A DNA stretch of 64,000 nt from Aporrectodea caliginosa (Eukaryota; Annelida; Clitellata; Crassiclitellata; Lumbricidae): positions 117,001 through 181,000 of the forward strand of contig JACEVL010000771.1 of assembly GCA_020284085.1 (NCBI GenBank), read 5' to 3'. The notes under the pieces are model-generated. The model did not search any database and had not been told where the DNA came from. It worked only from the letters and a program-made list of their open reading frames with translations. Numbering within the stretch: the stretch's first letter is position 1; each line of letters opens with the position of its first letter. Made by a program: the position numbers and the translations under genes. Shown one piece after another: positions 22,684 to 33,626 of this stretch.

Positions 22684-23068
22684 ATCTCATCTTGTTCTCG
22701 TTAAACGACCAAGCATGGGCCCTGAAGATGTTTGCAGAATTGTCTTCCTGCCCGATACAAGTACACTGCTTTTTCAATTTAACCGAGATTTCTGCAACTG
22801 CTAGCTTGAACTGTATAATCTGCTTTGGCGAATATGCAATCTAGGATGTAAAGTGTGCGATATGTTTTCATCACCGAAATTCATGTATGATCTTTCTGTA
22901 TTATACACAGGAGAATTCTTTGTAAATAGAAAATTTGCTTTGAGATAGTGTGATAGTGCTTTTAGATACTTTCTAAAACTTTGTCAATGACTTCTTTGTT
23001 TGGAAATTACAGTTTCATACAATGAAGTGTTTTTTATTTAAATATTCCGTGGTTATAGATTGAATAAA
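22684..23068 (+). other. 3' UTR of gene A with polyadenylation signal
   Basis: Conserved with the 3' UTR of gene B (41402-41790). AATAAA at 23063-23068 lies in 'gattgaataaatatgcc', and the B counterpart is 'gattgaataaataagcc'. Confidence 0.55.
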
Positions 23069-23269
23069 TATGCCTTACGACAGAAATGCAACGTATTTAA
23101 TGAAAGCCAGGAATTACCTGACAATCACTATAACATGTACTTAATGGAAACCCGTGCCTTATTCCAAGCAAAAATTAGACTATTATGGAAGTCATGATGG
23201 GGTAGATTTGCACAACAGATTGTAATGATGAGTTAAATATAAGCTACAGTTCAATGCGGACCAGGTATC

Positions 23270-23468
23270 ACACTGAATCACAGAGCAGTAGGGCGTGATG
23301 GACTTTATGGGCGCCTTGCATGGCTGCCATATAGTTAAATTCGACTCCTGTAATAATTGTAATCATACTATGACTTTTAGTCATACTGCGTACTCGCAAG
23401 TTTGAATTAATAAAGATTATTATTATTATTATCATCATCATCATCATCATCATCGTCGTCGTCGTCGT
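23270..23468 (+). mobile_element. LINE 3' tail ending in (ATT)n(ATC)n(GTC)n
   Basis: 'tttgaattaataaagattat' is followed by about 50 bases of trinucleotide repeat (23418-23468). The segment before the tail matches, in inverse orientation, 26790-26890. It has the form of a LINE 3' end with a microsatellite tail; no ORF is preserved. Confidence 0.45.
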
Positions 23469-24489
23469 GACGGAGATTCGTGGCGGCATACATACATGCA
23501 TACAATAAGTAGAGCTGAAGGCTCAAATGTTGTTAGGGGACAGACGTAATACAAGTGGATGGCAAGTCCTCCTTTTAGCCTCATGTTCTCTGTCCGACAG
23601 ACACAGTGAAGACTTAAGAACCAGGAAAATGTCCGGCTGTTGTGTTTGTTGTACAGGGCTATTGGCAATTATTCCATGGCAGTTTTAACGACTTTGCAAG
23701 CTCATGTTGTCGCATAATATGAGCATTGAGCAATGCTTCTTGTTAGAAGTTCCATGCTTATGTTATTGGTAACAAGGACTTGCTGCGGAGAGTTAGCTCC
23801 TCAAAAAATGCTCTTTGTAATAGTGAATCTTGTACCGTCAAAGACTTAATATAGGCAAACTGGCATATCCTAAATCTAAATACTATTATATGCCATTATG
23901 CCTGTAGCTGACCGTCTATTCTTGACCTTCGTGAACATGGCATTTATTAACAGATGTTCAACTCACAGTTTCAAAGTGGCTGGTTTCCTTTAGCACAGCT
24001 TTCCACATAAAAATGTCTCATCTGGTTTCCAGTCAGGCAAGAAGAAGGTCAGAGGTCGCCGAGGCTGAGGCCCGTGATTCATTGTAGTGTGACAGTCTTG
24101 CTCTCTTATACAGCAGTATATTTCCAGCAGTCTTCTTTTTCTGTACAACAGGTTACCCTCTGCGAAATGTTCAAAGTATTTAGTTAGAGGTATTAGTAGA
24201 GTTATGTTTTGCTGCCTGTGATGTATCGAATCTTTTGTAGACTTATAACAGGTGGAAACTATCAACTTTTAGCTATTCTTGGTATGCATAAATTTGTGTT
24301 ATAAGAAGGTAAGACAGTCTTTTCACATTTTTCAAAATTTTGAATTGTCAGTGATTGCTTCGTTTGAAATTATACGTTCTTGCAGTGAAGTGTTTTGTTT
24401 TTGCTTAAATAGTCCACGTTTGTAGATTAAATAAATACGTTAAGTCATCTGATTAAACATTCTACGCACCATTTATACTACTGGAAGAC

Positions 24490-24600
24490 GAGTCATTCAT
24501 TCATTTAGAAAATTTATATAGTGCCTCATCAAGAAGCCAACTCAGAGGCGCTCCCAGCCAGCCACGGCCAAACAGAAAGGACATTATAACAAACGTCTTG
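24490..24600 (-). mobile_element. Remnant of CR1/L2-like LINE 3' end
   Basis: 'tttatatagtgcctcatcaa' and 'agaggcgctcccagcc' match the start of the longer fragment at 43465-44165 downstream of gene B, with the same outer flank. The insertion predates the A/B duplication and was later deleted down to about 100 bp here. Confidence 0.6.
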
Positions 24601-24604
24601 CGCT

Positions 24605-25076
24605 GTAAATTATCTGCAAGAGGTACACAATGGTCGTGCGATCGCGGTCGCAGGGTTTAATTGTTGGGGCTTTATTGGTGGAAGTAACCTATGCAGTAAG
24701 TGGCCCTGGTTCATCAGGACAGCAGAGAAAAGACGGGTGTCAGCTTCAAGGCGAAGTCGCTCAAATGTTGGGTAGTCGTCAGGAAGGTACCGGAGGCAGA
24801 TTAGCTTGCTTATTACTGACTGGAGTCGGCATCTATCCTGTTGTCCCGCAAACCCCACCATGCCGGGGCAGCATAGAGTAAATGAGCCACTGTTGTTGCA
24901 CATACTACATCATACAGTTACGGACCCGTGAGAGCAGGCGCAACAAGAATGCGCAGGGCATACATTGATTGTCTTGCCTTACAGCATATTCGGGTTATAT
25001 GCGGCTCAAATCTGAGAACTTCTGTAAATGTAACCCCTAGGGCATTTAGGCAGTGGGACAAGGAAAAGCAATGCCT
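24605..25076 (-). mobile_element. Jockey-like LINE reverse-transcriptase fragment, downstream of gene A
   Basis: - strand frames read 'ALGVTFTEVLRFEPHITRI', then 'VHLLYAAPAWWG'-like sequence with a stop, then 'CLRYLPDDYPTFERLRLEAD' and 'LHRLLPP'. This is the C-terminal part of a non-LTR reverse transcriptase. The same fragment follows gene B (45500-45995). Several stops and frameshifts. Confidence 0.65.
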
Positions 25077-25079
25077 GAA

Positions 25080-25134
25080 TATAATGTCTGAAGTCTTAAT
25101 GTATGGATTATACATTAAGACTTCAGACATTATA
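25080..25134. repeat. Perfect 25-bp-arm palindrome
   Basis: The arm at 25080-25104 (containing TGTCTGAAGTCTTAATG) is repeated exactly in inverted orientation at 25110-25134, with a GGATT spacer. The B counterpart (about 46005-46035) has only the right arm. Confidence 0.9.
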
Positions 25135-25203
25135 TACAACACATGTCTGTCAACACATTATATAACACCATTCATTCATTTAATGTCTGTAAACAATTTT
25201 TAT

Positions 25204-26150
25204 ACCCGGTCTTAATTTTGCAGTTTCTGTAGCGAATCATACACGAAAAGGACGAAAATCTGTAGACCATTTAACTTCTGGATCCACCCTTTTGAGAGAT
25301 AGTCATAAAGGTGTTGTTAGTTGTAGCTTTTGTTTTGTTGAATTCAAGATTGCCTTGCACCATAATAATGCAATGGATTTGCAATCATGTACGTCTAGAC
25401 GTCCTCTTTCGGCTGCAAACAAACAAGTTTTCTTCTTACAGTCTTACCTCGATGTGGTTGGCATCTTGGAAACTTTCAAACACTCAGTATCGAACTAGAC
25501 ATAATTATTGAAACGAAATCTTCTAAAATTTCACGCAGCTGGTATTCACCGAGAACACTGTTATGGAGCAAATGACGAGGTTAAAACTCAATTAGCGCTT
25601 GAATTTTTTACGCTTTTGGCAAGTGTAGATAAGTCAGAAAAACTCTAGCAAGCTATTTTAGTCAACTGTGACGATTCACTGTTTGTGGCCACCTGGGTCC
25701 ATTTCAGCCAGCAATCATTCTTTACTCTGCGTGTTGTTGAGATGCAATCATTCAAAGAAATTTTCCGAAATTTAAATTCTGCTCCATCAAGCGTTAGCTG
25801 TTAAACTAACAAGCCAACAGCAGAGCGCGTGAACAATCGACATGTATCTTTATCAAAACCTCTCTTCTTCTTCGAAAATAGAAGGGATTCTGAGACATTT
25901 ACAAATTGCAATCGATAGATTGACGCGTCTGGTCTAGTAATTTCATGTAGGCTTATATATGTCTCTATGACGACATTTATCATATGTGGCCCCGCTTCAA
26001 GTGCCGTACATCATGTTTGTATGATCACACGCTTCGACAACCCTGTTGCACTGGCCACAGGCAATCTAAGGGATTTCAAAAATTGCCAAATCGTGTTTGA
26101 AAAACCAGTCGAGGAGAAGCTTCGCACTGCCCTAAAGAAAGTTTGATGTA
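25204..26150 (+). repeat. Intergenic module copy downstream of gene A
   Basis: Homologous to 46120-47470 and, in rearranged order, to 59335-61680. It begins after 'cttaattttgcag'. Landmarks are 'ggatccacccttttgagaga', 'tgtggccacctgggtccatt', 'aattgcaatcgatagattga' and 'gccacaggcaatctaaggga'. The last part translates as 'ATGNLRDFKNCQIVFEKPVE' in an open frame that also exists in the other copies. No match to a family I know. Confidence 0.55.
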
Positions 26151-26469
26151 CTTGCCAGTATACCTTATTAAGTCGTTAAGGCTTTTGTGCTTTTGTGAAC
26201 CACAGTCAACTTTAATGTCGCAAAATTTGCTGCTGACTGGAATAATAGGAAGAAAAAGAGGAGGAAATTATCATGAAAAGCAGGAGGAGAAAGAAGAAGA
26301 GGACAAGACATATACGTCCTTGAAAAATTTAGACCCTCTCTGGGATTCTGTTACTAATATCTGATTCCGGAAATAGCAATATGGACTTTTAATCCTCTGC
26401 ACTTTGCTGAAATATGTCAATCAACGTAATAGCAACGAGCTTAACATGTAGACCGGGATACGCTTAGGT

Positions 26470-26890
26470 CAATGACTACGCGCGGAGATGCACGTGAAAA
26501 CAAATAAATTATTAGTCTCTCCTGATGTTGCATGAATAACCGTCAGCTTAGAGAATTTTTCTTTAACCAACTTCTTCTGCTTTGGACTTCTTTCATGTCC
26601 CGTATACCCTTCCCATCCACCTGTCATCTCCGTCCAAGCCAATCTGCAATCAGTAAGCACTGGTAGTTGATTCCATTCCCTGGGACAGCAACACGGAATG
26701 CACGGGAGCCTATAACATGCATGGTTAAATCGAGACTTAACCAAGGACCCATAAAAGATCGCATACTGCGAGAAAAACTAGTTGTTTCAGATATGATTAT
26801 GTTTATTATTAATTCAAACTGGCACACCGCGGTATGAATACAATTCACAGTATGAACAGATGATTACAAGTTATTACAGGAGTCGAATTT
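26470..26890 (-). mobile_element. Decayed LINE fragment
   Basis: - strand frames give short RT-tail-like strings ('CHVIGSRAFRVAVPGNG'-like and 'PREWNQLPV'). The adjacent 26790-26890 is an inverted match to 23337-23420, a LINE 3' tail. Orientation and limits are uncertain. Confidence 0.35.
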
Positions 26891-27219
26891 AACTGTAGGC
26901 CCTATAGAAGCCTGCATCAGGTGATCATGACGTTCTCCTGCTCATTTTACCAACGCGAATAAAGACCGAATCGACCTTTTGGAGAGTAACGGGAATCGAT
27001 TCTACGTCAATGCTGATCTTTTGATCTTCGTGCAAGGTGTTACCATTCACCGAAACCCCCTCACCGTAAGTAGGACAACTCGTGAGGGTTTCATAGGTTA
27101 GATAGGTCAGTTTGAAGCTTATTCTGAATCCAGCAGGAAGTCAATGTATCTGACCGAGCAGAATTTTTACGGAACAACGTAAATCTTGAAAGCGTAGTGC
27201 AAAGTTAACTGCTAGTGTT

Positions 27220-27312
27220 AACTGATTTAATTTAGTTGGTGTGTGACAGAAAAGTGGACTTTGCTTCGATCCTCCGCGGTTCTTCAACTGTCTAATGGTG
27301 GTACTGAACCAT
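27220..27312 (+). pseudogene. Relic of vWA exon 2 (fifth array member)
   Basis: 'ctgatttaatttag', 'gacagaaaagtggactttgc' and 'ggttcttcaactgtct' match the acceptor and the first 80 bases of exon 2 in genes A and B. The match includes the region coding the MIDAS DGSS motif, here shifted out of frame and followed by TAA. It breaks off where a LINE fragment begins. No other exons of this copy were found nearby. Confidence 0.8.
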
Positions 27313-27900
27313 CTCAGAACTTTGGTTCGTCAAATATCACTATATCAAATATCGGAACACATCAACAAAGTCGTCAAAAGTGGCTCTGCTTCAATCTTCG
27401 CCCTCAAAACACTCAAAAACCATGGTGCATCTGCAGATTCTCTACAACTGATCACCCGCGCAACCATCATAGCCAGAACAATGTATGCTTCCCCCGCCTG
27501 GTGGGGACTGGCGAGCGAAAAGGACAAATCTCGCATAGAACGTCTGAATAACAGATTAATACGCTCTGGTTTTATTCCGTCAGATTCCCCTTCTACAAAT
27601 GTTCTAGCTAATAAAGCAGACACTTCACTCTTTAAGGCCGTCCTCTTAAATGAGAATCATTCTCTCAGATGCCTATTTCCTAACCAACATTTTACGCCGT
27701 ATTTTCTTAGGGTCAGACCACATAACTTTAACCTTCCTGACAAGGACTCACGAAATTTTATTTCTCGTATGTTATTCCTGAACTCTTACTAAGCTATTAT
27801 TTATTCATACTATAATATCTAGATGTAGTTTTTTCTATGTACACCTACAGCGTTATGTCTGTTGTTAACACATTAAACGAATATATGATGAAATATAATA
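27313..27900 (+). mobile_element. Jockey-like LINE, C-terminal reverse-transcriptase fragment
   Basis: A 165-codon open frame (27295-27792) whose body from about residue 8 on is an RT thumb/C-terminal region: 'ALKTLKNHGASADSLQLITR', 'MYASPAWWGLASEKDKSRIE', 'LRVRPHNFNLP' and 'NFISRMLF' before the stop. It is 5'-truncated and joins directly onto the vWA exon 2 relic. It is one of the better-preserved fragments of this family in the window. Confidence 0.7.
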
Positions 27901-28219
27901 GTCGGCAGTCTAGGCATCGGACCGGAAGACTTAGAGTTCTATTGTTTGGTGATGAGGCAATGAAGGAGTGGGGCTTGGACGGGTAGGTTGAACGTGACAG
28001 TTCACATCTATAAGATATCTCAAGTACTAAACATTAAAGAGAAATTCAGCAGGGCTACGGTTGGATTTCAGTGTAGGCCTACATGTATGTGTACATGCAT
28101 ATAATAGACTATGTATGTAATACACATACATACATATTATATGCACACATATGTAGACACGTGTATATATATATCACATATATATCACATTATCACATAT
28201 CGTCAGTGCAACTACATAA

Positions 28220-28495
28220 ACAAATTGATTGATTGATTCAGCGCACTGACATAGCTGTTCGAACTCTAGTTAAGTGGCCTGCCTAAAACCACCAGATAGG
28301 AGACGGCATACAACATGCACGTGGATGTTGTATGCGTCTCCTGTCTGGTGGGGGTTCGTTGGACAGGAGAGGCGGGTTCGACTCCAGGCCATACTAAGAC
28401 GACTGGTTCGGGTGGGCTTTTTCCAGATTCCTTTAAAAGCTTCGAACAGCTATGTGAGTGCGCTGAATCAATCAATCAATCAATTTGTTTATTGT
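28220..28495. repeat. Large imperfect inverted repeat built from LINE ends
   Basis: 'aaattgattgattgattcag' at 28224-28243 with 'cgcactgacatagctgttcg' is mirrored at 28441-28485. Inside, 'ggagacggcatacaacatgc' and 'gcatgtt...gtctcctgtctggt' form a second hairpin (about 28290-28355). The interior includes + strand RT text 'MLYASPVWWGF'. Two oppositely oriented LINE tails probably created it. Confidence 0.65.
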
Positions 28496-29690
28496 CGTGA
28501 AGCAAATATATGACAAACACATGAAGAACATAATAATCAGTCGTAGACAAATGGGAGGCCCAGAAGGGATGAAATCCCGCTATAGGGACACCAATTTTAC
28601 CTAATTTTATAAACAGGATCGGTATATTCTTAACTACATGCTTAATTAGATTATTAAGAGGGTTGACAAGGAAACTGTAGAGAAGTCGAGAAGAAGTTGT
28701 AGTGTAGCAGACTATAATCTATTTAGCAGAGTTATCCAACTTGGACTTTAAAGTACAAGAATAGCATAATTATATTAACAGGTTATAAGTGTTAATTCAG
28801 ACTGATGACCTAGGGAACCTAACTTAGTCCTCATCAATCAGTCCACTCGTTAAGTCAGAACGCAATGATTTTTTGAAGATATAAAGATTCGGGGCTTGTT
28901 GAGTTGTTGGAGGAATGCGACTCCAAACCCGTGGACCATTGAACCTAATTGAAAAGCGACGAGAATTAGATTTGGCAAGGATGGAACGATAGGATGAGGC
29001 TCCTCTGGTACTATATGACTGAAAATGAGTGCCAACATTGAAGTAATGAGCAAATCTCAAGGGTAACAGGTTATGAGCGTATTGGTACATGAATATTGCT
29101 GTCTGGTAAAATCTAATTTGGTGAAATTTTAGTAAGTTAAGATCAAGAAAAAGAGGGTCAATATGAGAACCATATGGTGTTCCTGAAATTATCCTGATGG
29201 CTCTTTTCTGTAACATCACTAATTTTTAAGACTAGACTTATACGTATAACCCCAGACCACATTGCAAAACATAAAGTAAGGATAAATTAGAGAGAAATAT
29301 AAAGTAGTACGAATATAGGAGGGGAGAAGATAAGATATGCGACCTAGTATCCCAACGTTTTTTGCAACCTTGGCCGTTATAGTACTAATATGGTCTTTCC
29401 ACGTTAAATGGTTATCAACAATTACACCAAGAAACTTAGTAGATTTCACTTGGGATATTATAGTGTTGTTTATAGACACTTGCACAGAAATGTTATTAGG
29501 GCACATCTTCCATTCTTCCTACGAGATTTAAATATGATAAAGTTAGTTTTTTGTAGGTTCAAGGAGAGCTTATTTGCAGTAAACTAATCAGCAACCGCTA
29601 CTAGCTGAGTGCTTACAGTCTGAATTAAGCAGTTATAGGATTTATTAGAGTAAAAAACATTAGTGTCATCAGCAAATAAAATAAATGAAT
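28455..29690 (-). mobile_element. Jockey-superfamily LINE, RT 3' half with (TTGA)n tail
   Basis: Read on the - strand from 29690: 'LFADDTNVFYSNKS' carries the catalytic FADD box. Then come 'LSLNLQKTNFIIF', 'KSTKFLGVIVDNHLTWKDHI' and 'YLLPSYIRTTLYFSLIYPYF', a stop near 29221, and 'LQKRAIRIISGTPYGSHIDP' to the end of the ORF at about 28824. The 3' UTR closes with TTGATTGATTG repeats at 28460-28487. The same family hosts the nest at 54472-58520. Confidence 0.75.
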
Positions 29691-29691
29691 C

Positions 29692-30010
29692 CCGTCTCTT
29701 CTCGGCCATAATTAACGACCATGCTCATGTACTACATGGACTTTTTACCCCCGGAAAATCAGCTATATACTCTATGCGTCCTCGTGCCCATTACAGAGTT
29801 AAACCCGCTGCTGACAGTGTGGCCAGTAAAACATTTATTATTAGGATGCTCTACTTTTAACCAAAACATTATTGTACACTGTACAGTTTGAAATACAACA
29901 TAAAATTAAATGTAACATTTGAGATCATAGGCCACTGTAGAATGTAAGCCAAAATGCGGTTAGCAATTGGAGCAATAAAGGATATACTTACTTACTTACT
30001 TACTTATATA
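29692..30010 (+). mobile_element. Jockey-like LINE 3' end with (TACT)n tail
   Basis: Encodes 'RLFSAIINDHAHVLHGLF ... YSMRPRAHY' and ends 'KTFIIRMLYF' and stop, followed by the same 3' UTR and TACT tail as 2495-2858. It abuts the oppositely oriented LINE at 29690. Confidence 0.65.
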
Positions 30011-30021
30011 TTATATATATC

Positions 30022-31090
30022 ACCCGCAGACAAAGAAGGCCTACTTTGCTACTCACCTGGATTTGACTGACGCCTTGGGTCTGTTCAAACGCCCAATAGC
30101 AAATGTACAGATTTAAAAGATATCCTATAAAATCGCCTGCAGGTGAGGCATGGTACTCAGAACACAGCTGAGGCGGGAGTAGCTATACGTCAAATCAACA
30201 AGTCATGGGTTGCGTCTGAATTTTTGTACACGAGCGGGTTTAGACAAGTCAAGAAAAATCCATCCAACTTATATATATATATATAGGTCAGTATACAACT
30301 TTGATAATTCACGGTCTTTGGCCATATACACCTGGCGTCCATTGCAACCCTCCATAATTCTCCGTGTTCCTCTGCTGGAAAGTGAGCATTTGTTCATAGC
30401 AAAGTTATTCAAAAAGATGGTGCAATACACCAGAAAGCACTATATATATGTCGTTATTATTATTATTATTATTTTAATATTATTATTATAAACACATTTT
30501 TTCTTCAAAAAGCCAACAAACAAAATATGCAGAATAATTAAATTAACTGCTTTCAAAATTTTGTAAGCCGTCATTGAGTTCCCAGCTACTATTGTTGCAA
30601 TTCGAGGTGCCTAAAACAGACAGAGTGTTTCCAATCTGTAGGGCTACTGATAGGCGCTGTAGAAGATGACTTGTATACGAGCGGGTTTAGACAAGCCAAA
30701 AATATCTATCCAACTATAAGTCAGGAAAGTTTGATGATTCATGGTGTGTCGCCACAAACACATGGCGTCCATTGCAGCCCTCCATCATTTCTACATACAC
30801 AAGTAGCAACTCCGAGTCCGCTATAAATCTCAGCTAATAATGTATATAGACGCTACTTGTCTAACAATGGTCTGAATTGTTTAAGTCTGACCCAAATAAC
30901 AAGCGCCACGTGAACATTATATCATGTGTGTGTCGTAAAATTGTCTTGGTCTTCGATTGACGATTAATTATGTGCATCTGATAAACTGCGATCGATGCAT
31001 TTGACAGAGTTAGTCGAGTTATTTATTATTTAAGGTATTATGTCGGCGTTTGCCATTTATATTGATTGCCCTTACTTCATACACAAATAC
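30022..31090 (+). repeat. Intergenic module, two partial copies upstream of gene B
   Basis: 30022-30400 matches 2860-3230. 30660-31090 matches 10985-11300 and 3060-3460 ('atacgagcgggtttagacaa', 'gtggcgtaa'-like words, 'ctgcgatcgatgcatttgac', 'tatgtcggcgtttgccattt'). A stretch with (ATT)n lies between. No coding potential. Confidence 0.55.
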
Positions 31091-31450
31091 ACACAAACAC
31101 AAACACAGACACATAGACACACACATAATATGTACATTATAATATATAAAATACATGCATTCATAATTATATATGAAAATAATATGTATATCGTTATCGT
31201 GTCAAAGCGCCCTTGTAACGGCATGTGCCGTGTTACGGCGCTGTAGAAATTGTCATATTCATCATCATCATCATCATCATCATATATATATATTATTATA
31301 TATGAATGCATGTATTTACGTTGTGTCACATTATAATATATAAAATACATGCATTCATAATTATATATGAAAATAATATGTATATATATAATATATATTA
31401 TTATATATGAATGCATGTATTTACGTTGTGTCAATTGTGTGTGTGTGTGT
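31084..31450. repeat. CA/AT microsatellites with duplicated palindromic block
   Basis: (ACACAA)n at 31084-31125, (ATC)n at about 31258-31282, and a block 'cattataatatataaaatac' repeated at 31134 and 31328. Each block pairs with an inverted partner containing 'gaatgcatgtatttacgttg' (31301, 31408). The A counterpart at about 11405-11470 has only one simple copy. Confidence 0.7.
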
Positions 31451-31508
31451 CTTACTGCGGTATGTTCAAATTTATTTTTATAATTATGTTTATATGTTAA
31501 TATGTATA

Positions 31509-33187
31509 TTAGGGTGGATCGAATGTATAGGCTAAAAACTGTTTTCTTAAAGAACTAAATTTAATAGTGGGCAAAAGTTGCCTATTGGTATGACAAACAC
31601 ACCGTAAAAATTTGGTAATTATTGAGCATCATCTTGAGGGTCCCCAAGGACAGTGAAGTTTTGCTATAATTTTATGGGGCCTTTATGTGCATGGGAAATA
31701 TTATGGATTATCGTGAATCATCAGACGTGACAGCGTCTCGTATTACATGTAACGAATCATAGAATACATATCACATGTAACAAATAATAGAATACACTTT
31801 TATGCATAACACAAATGCACAAAATAATCTCTCGATAATAAGATTTTGTATTAAACGTTGGCATTATTAATCGAGATTCTAGCCGGGATTTGATAAAGCC
31901 ATCTCGCGATTTTGCACCACAAACCGCTGCTGGCGATTTATAGGGCCTAGTAACTAACTTTACACAGCGTTCCACAGCCTGCGTATACAACAAGGTAATT
32001 TAGGAAGGTTAGCTATGGGTTATTCACCGCTTGTCACAAATAGCTTCACATTATTCCTGCGAAATGTCAGTCGTCAGCGGCGGTTCATTTATGGGTGAAT
32101 TTTGCAAGTCGATCAAGTGGTAGACGTCTCGTGCGTCAAACCTGAGTTCTGCAGTACTTTGAATTGTCGCGCAGCTGATGTTCGAGTTGACGAACATGCC
32201 TTAAGAATGCGACAAATTCCGAATTCGCGTAGTATACGTGCTGATGATTTGTCTGTAATCATGGAGAGAAGTAGGTTTTCCAGTTGAGCAAAATAGGCAT
32301 TCCGCAGTATAACAGGATCGATGATACGTTTCTGTTCAACTGTAAGATAACGGGACAGATGGACAGAACGCAGCAAATGTCTTGCACCATCTTTGGACGA
32401 CGGCTTAGTCTTGATACTGAACAACCTTAACTTGCTGTGTGCCAAAAAGATCTGGTAATAAACGATTATACCACAATACGAAGTACGCTGCAAGAATCTG
32501 CAAGTTGGCTGACAGTTCTGTTGTCATCTAAGCGGAATGCGCACCTTGTCCGATGAATTGAGCGCTAGGAACATTCCGTTTTGTTCATGAATAATTGCGA
32601 AATGTCGAAGCATAACGGAATGTGTCCTCCCGCATTACAATGTACCGCTAGAACAGCGGTCCAGAATCGAATGACATACTATCGGTTGAAATATCTCGTA
32701 GGGTAAAAAAGTTATTAGTGTTTAACCGTTTTCAGACCATCATTTTATTGTATCCAAACAAGTATTACACAGATGAATATTAGATACAATTATTTTGAGT
32801 GGTTACAACAGAGGAACCAGAAGGGACCTAGGTCCCACTATAGACTTAGCGACATATCGCAAAACATGGGAAATGGTAAAAAGTTAATAACTTTTATAAA
32901 TACGGGAATATTCTGGAAATTAATATATAATTTTATTCAGTGTTAAGAGCTCTTTCCAACGGTATATTGAATGCCATTTGGTTAGTTTTCAATTAGAATA
33001 TTTTAAAACAAAACTGCGATTTTCTCAAAAAAACGCTATTTTTCGTAACTTTGGCCCTCTGGAGGAGGCTCAAGACATTAAAATTTTAAAAAACTTTTTC
33101 GACATTTTTTTGACCCCATGCCATTAGGCAACTTTTGGTTGCTATTACTTTTCGGATTTATAATTTTCGCTTTTTTCAATCCACCCA
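31509..33187 (-). mobile_element. 1.7 kb DNA transposon with transposase remnant
   Basis: The ends are TTAGGGTGGATCGAA at 31509 and the complement of GGGTGGATTGAAAAAAG at 33169-33185. A - strand ORF (32113-32493) contains a transposase-like segment. The terminal 500 bases (32870-33185) are shared with the MITE at 63336-64000. The insertion interrupts sequence that is continuous upstream of gene A (about 11510). Confidence 0.7.
32113..32493 (-). pseudogene. Fragment of a transposon-encoded protein
   Basis: A 126-codon frame with 'RYLTVEQKRIIDPVILRNAY', 'LENLLLSMITDKSSARILRE' and 'ICRILKA'. This resembles the C-terminal region of transposon proteins found in many invertebrates; I infer that it is part of the transposase of the surrounding element. 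There is no catalytic core, and the N-terminal part does not extend past about 32500. Confidence 0.5.
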
Positions 33188-33189
33188 GC

Positions 33190-33330
33190 CTATCGGACAA
33201 CATTCGAAATTTATATAGTGTGAATGGTGAGCGACCAGAAAGGATCTGTGGCCCTAGGACGCAGTGAATACATAGTGCTTTCTGGAATAATCTTTCTCTG
33301 AAATTGCGCCCTATAATAATAGTGCGCAAT
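33190..33330 (-). mobile_element. LINE tail upstream of gene B, inverted relative to gene A
   Basis: 'ccagaaaggatctgtggccc' and 'cagtgaatacatagtgcttt' are the reverse complement of 11868-11940. The sequence on the gene side ('aacactagacacataaattg', 33366 on) is in the same orientation in A and B, so this block was inverted in one copy. Confidence 0.6.
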
Positions 33331-33510
33331 TTTAGGCAAACGTAAATGAACAATAGACATACATAAACACTAGACACATAAATTGTCAACTTTTATGCGC
33401 TTCATTGCTGCGTATCATAAAACCTGAAACCTATTTTTAAGTCTGACTCTGACTGAAGCATACCAAAATGTTGAGGCGCCGGCTGTTTCGATCATTTTGA
33501 GTGCTTTCCT

Positions 33511-33543
33511 ATTGGTCAAAAAGTACACTACAAATTTTGAAGC
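33511..33543 (+). promoter_or_regulatory. Core promoter of vWA gene B
   Basis: Reverse CCAAT box ATTGG at 33511-33515. The TATA position reads CTACAAAT (33529-33536), as degenerate as in gene A. It lacks 10 bases present in A between the two boxes. Confidence 0.45.
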
Positions 33544-33626
33544 TCTGGTCGAATCTTCGTACTACCGACTTCAATCGTCATCGCTGAGAGATCGCTTGAA
33601 ATTCTTGACTACTTGACAGCCGAACA

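Noticed and set aside
22638..22844. 68-codon ORF as a separate gene after vWA gene A
   Set aside because: Most of it is the 3' UTR in another frame. The B copy breaks this frame, while the splice-compatible frame gives the short LLLNLSKK terminus.
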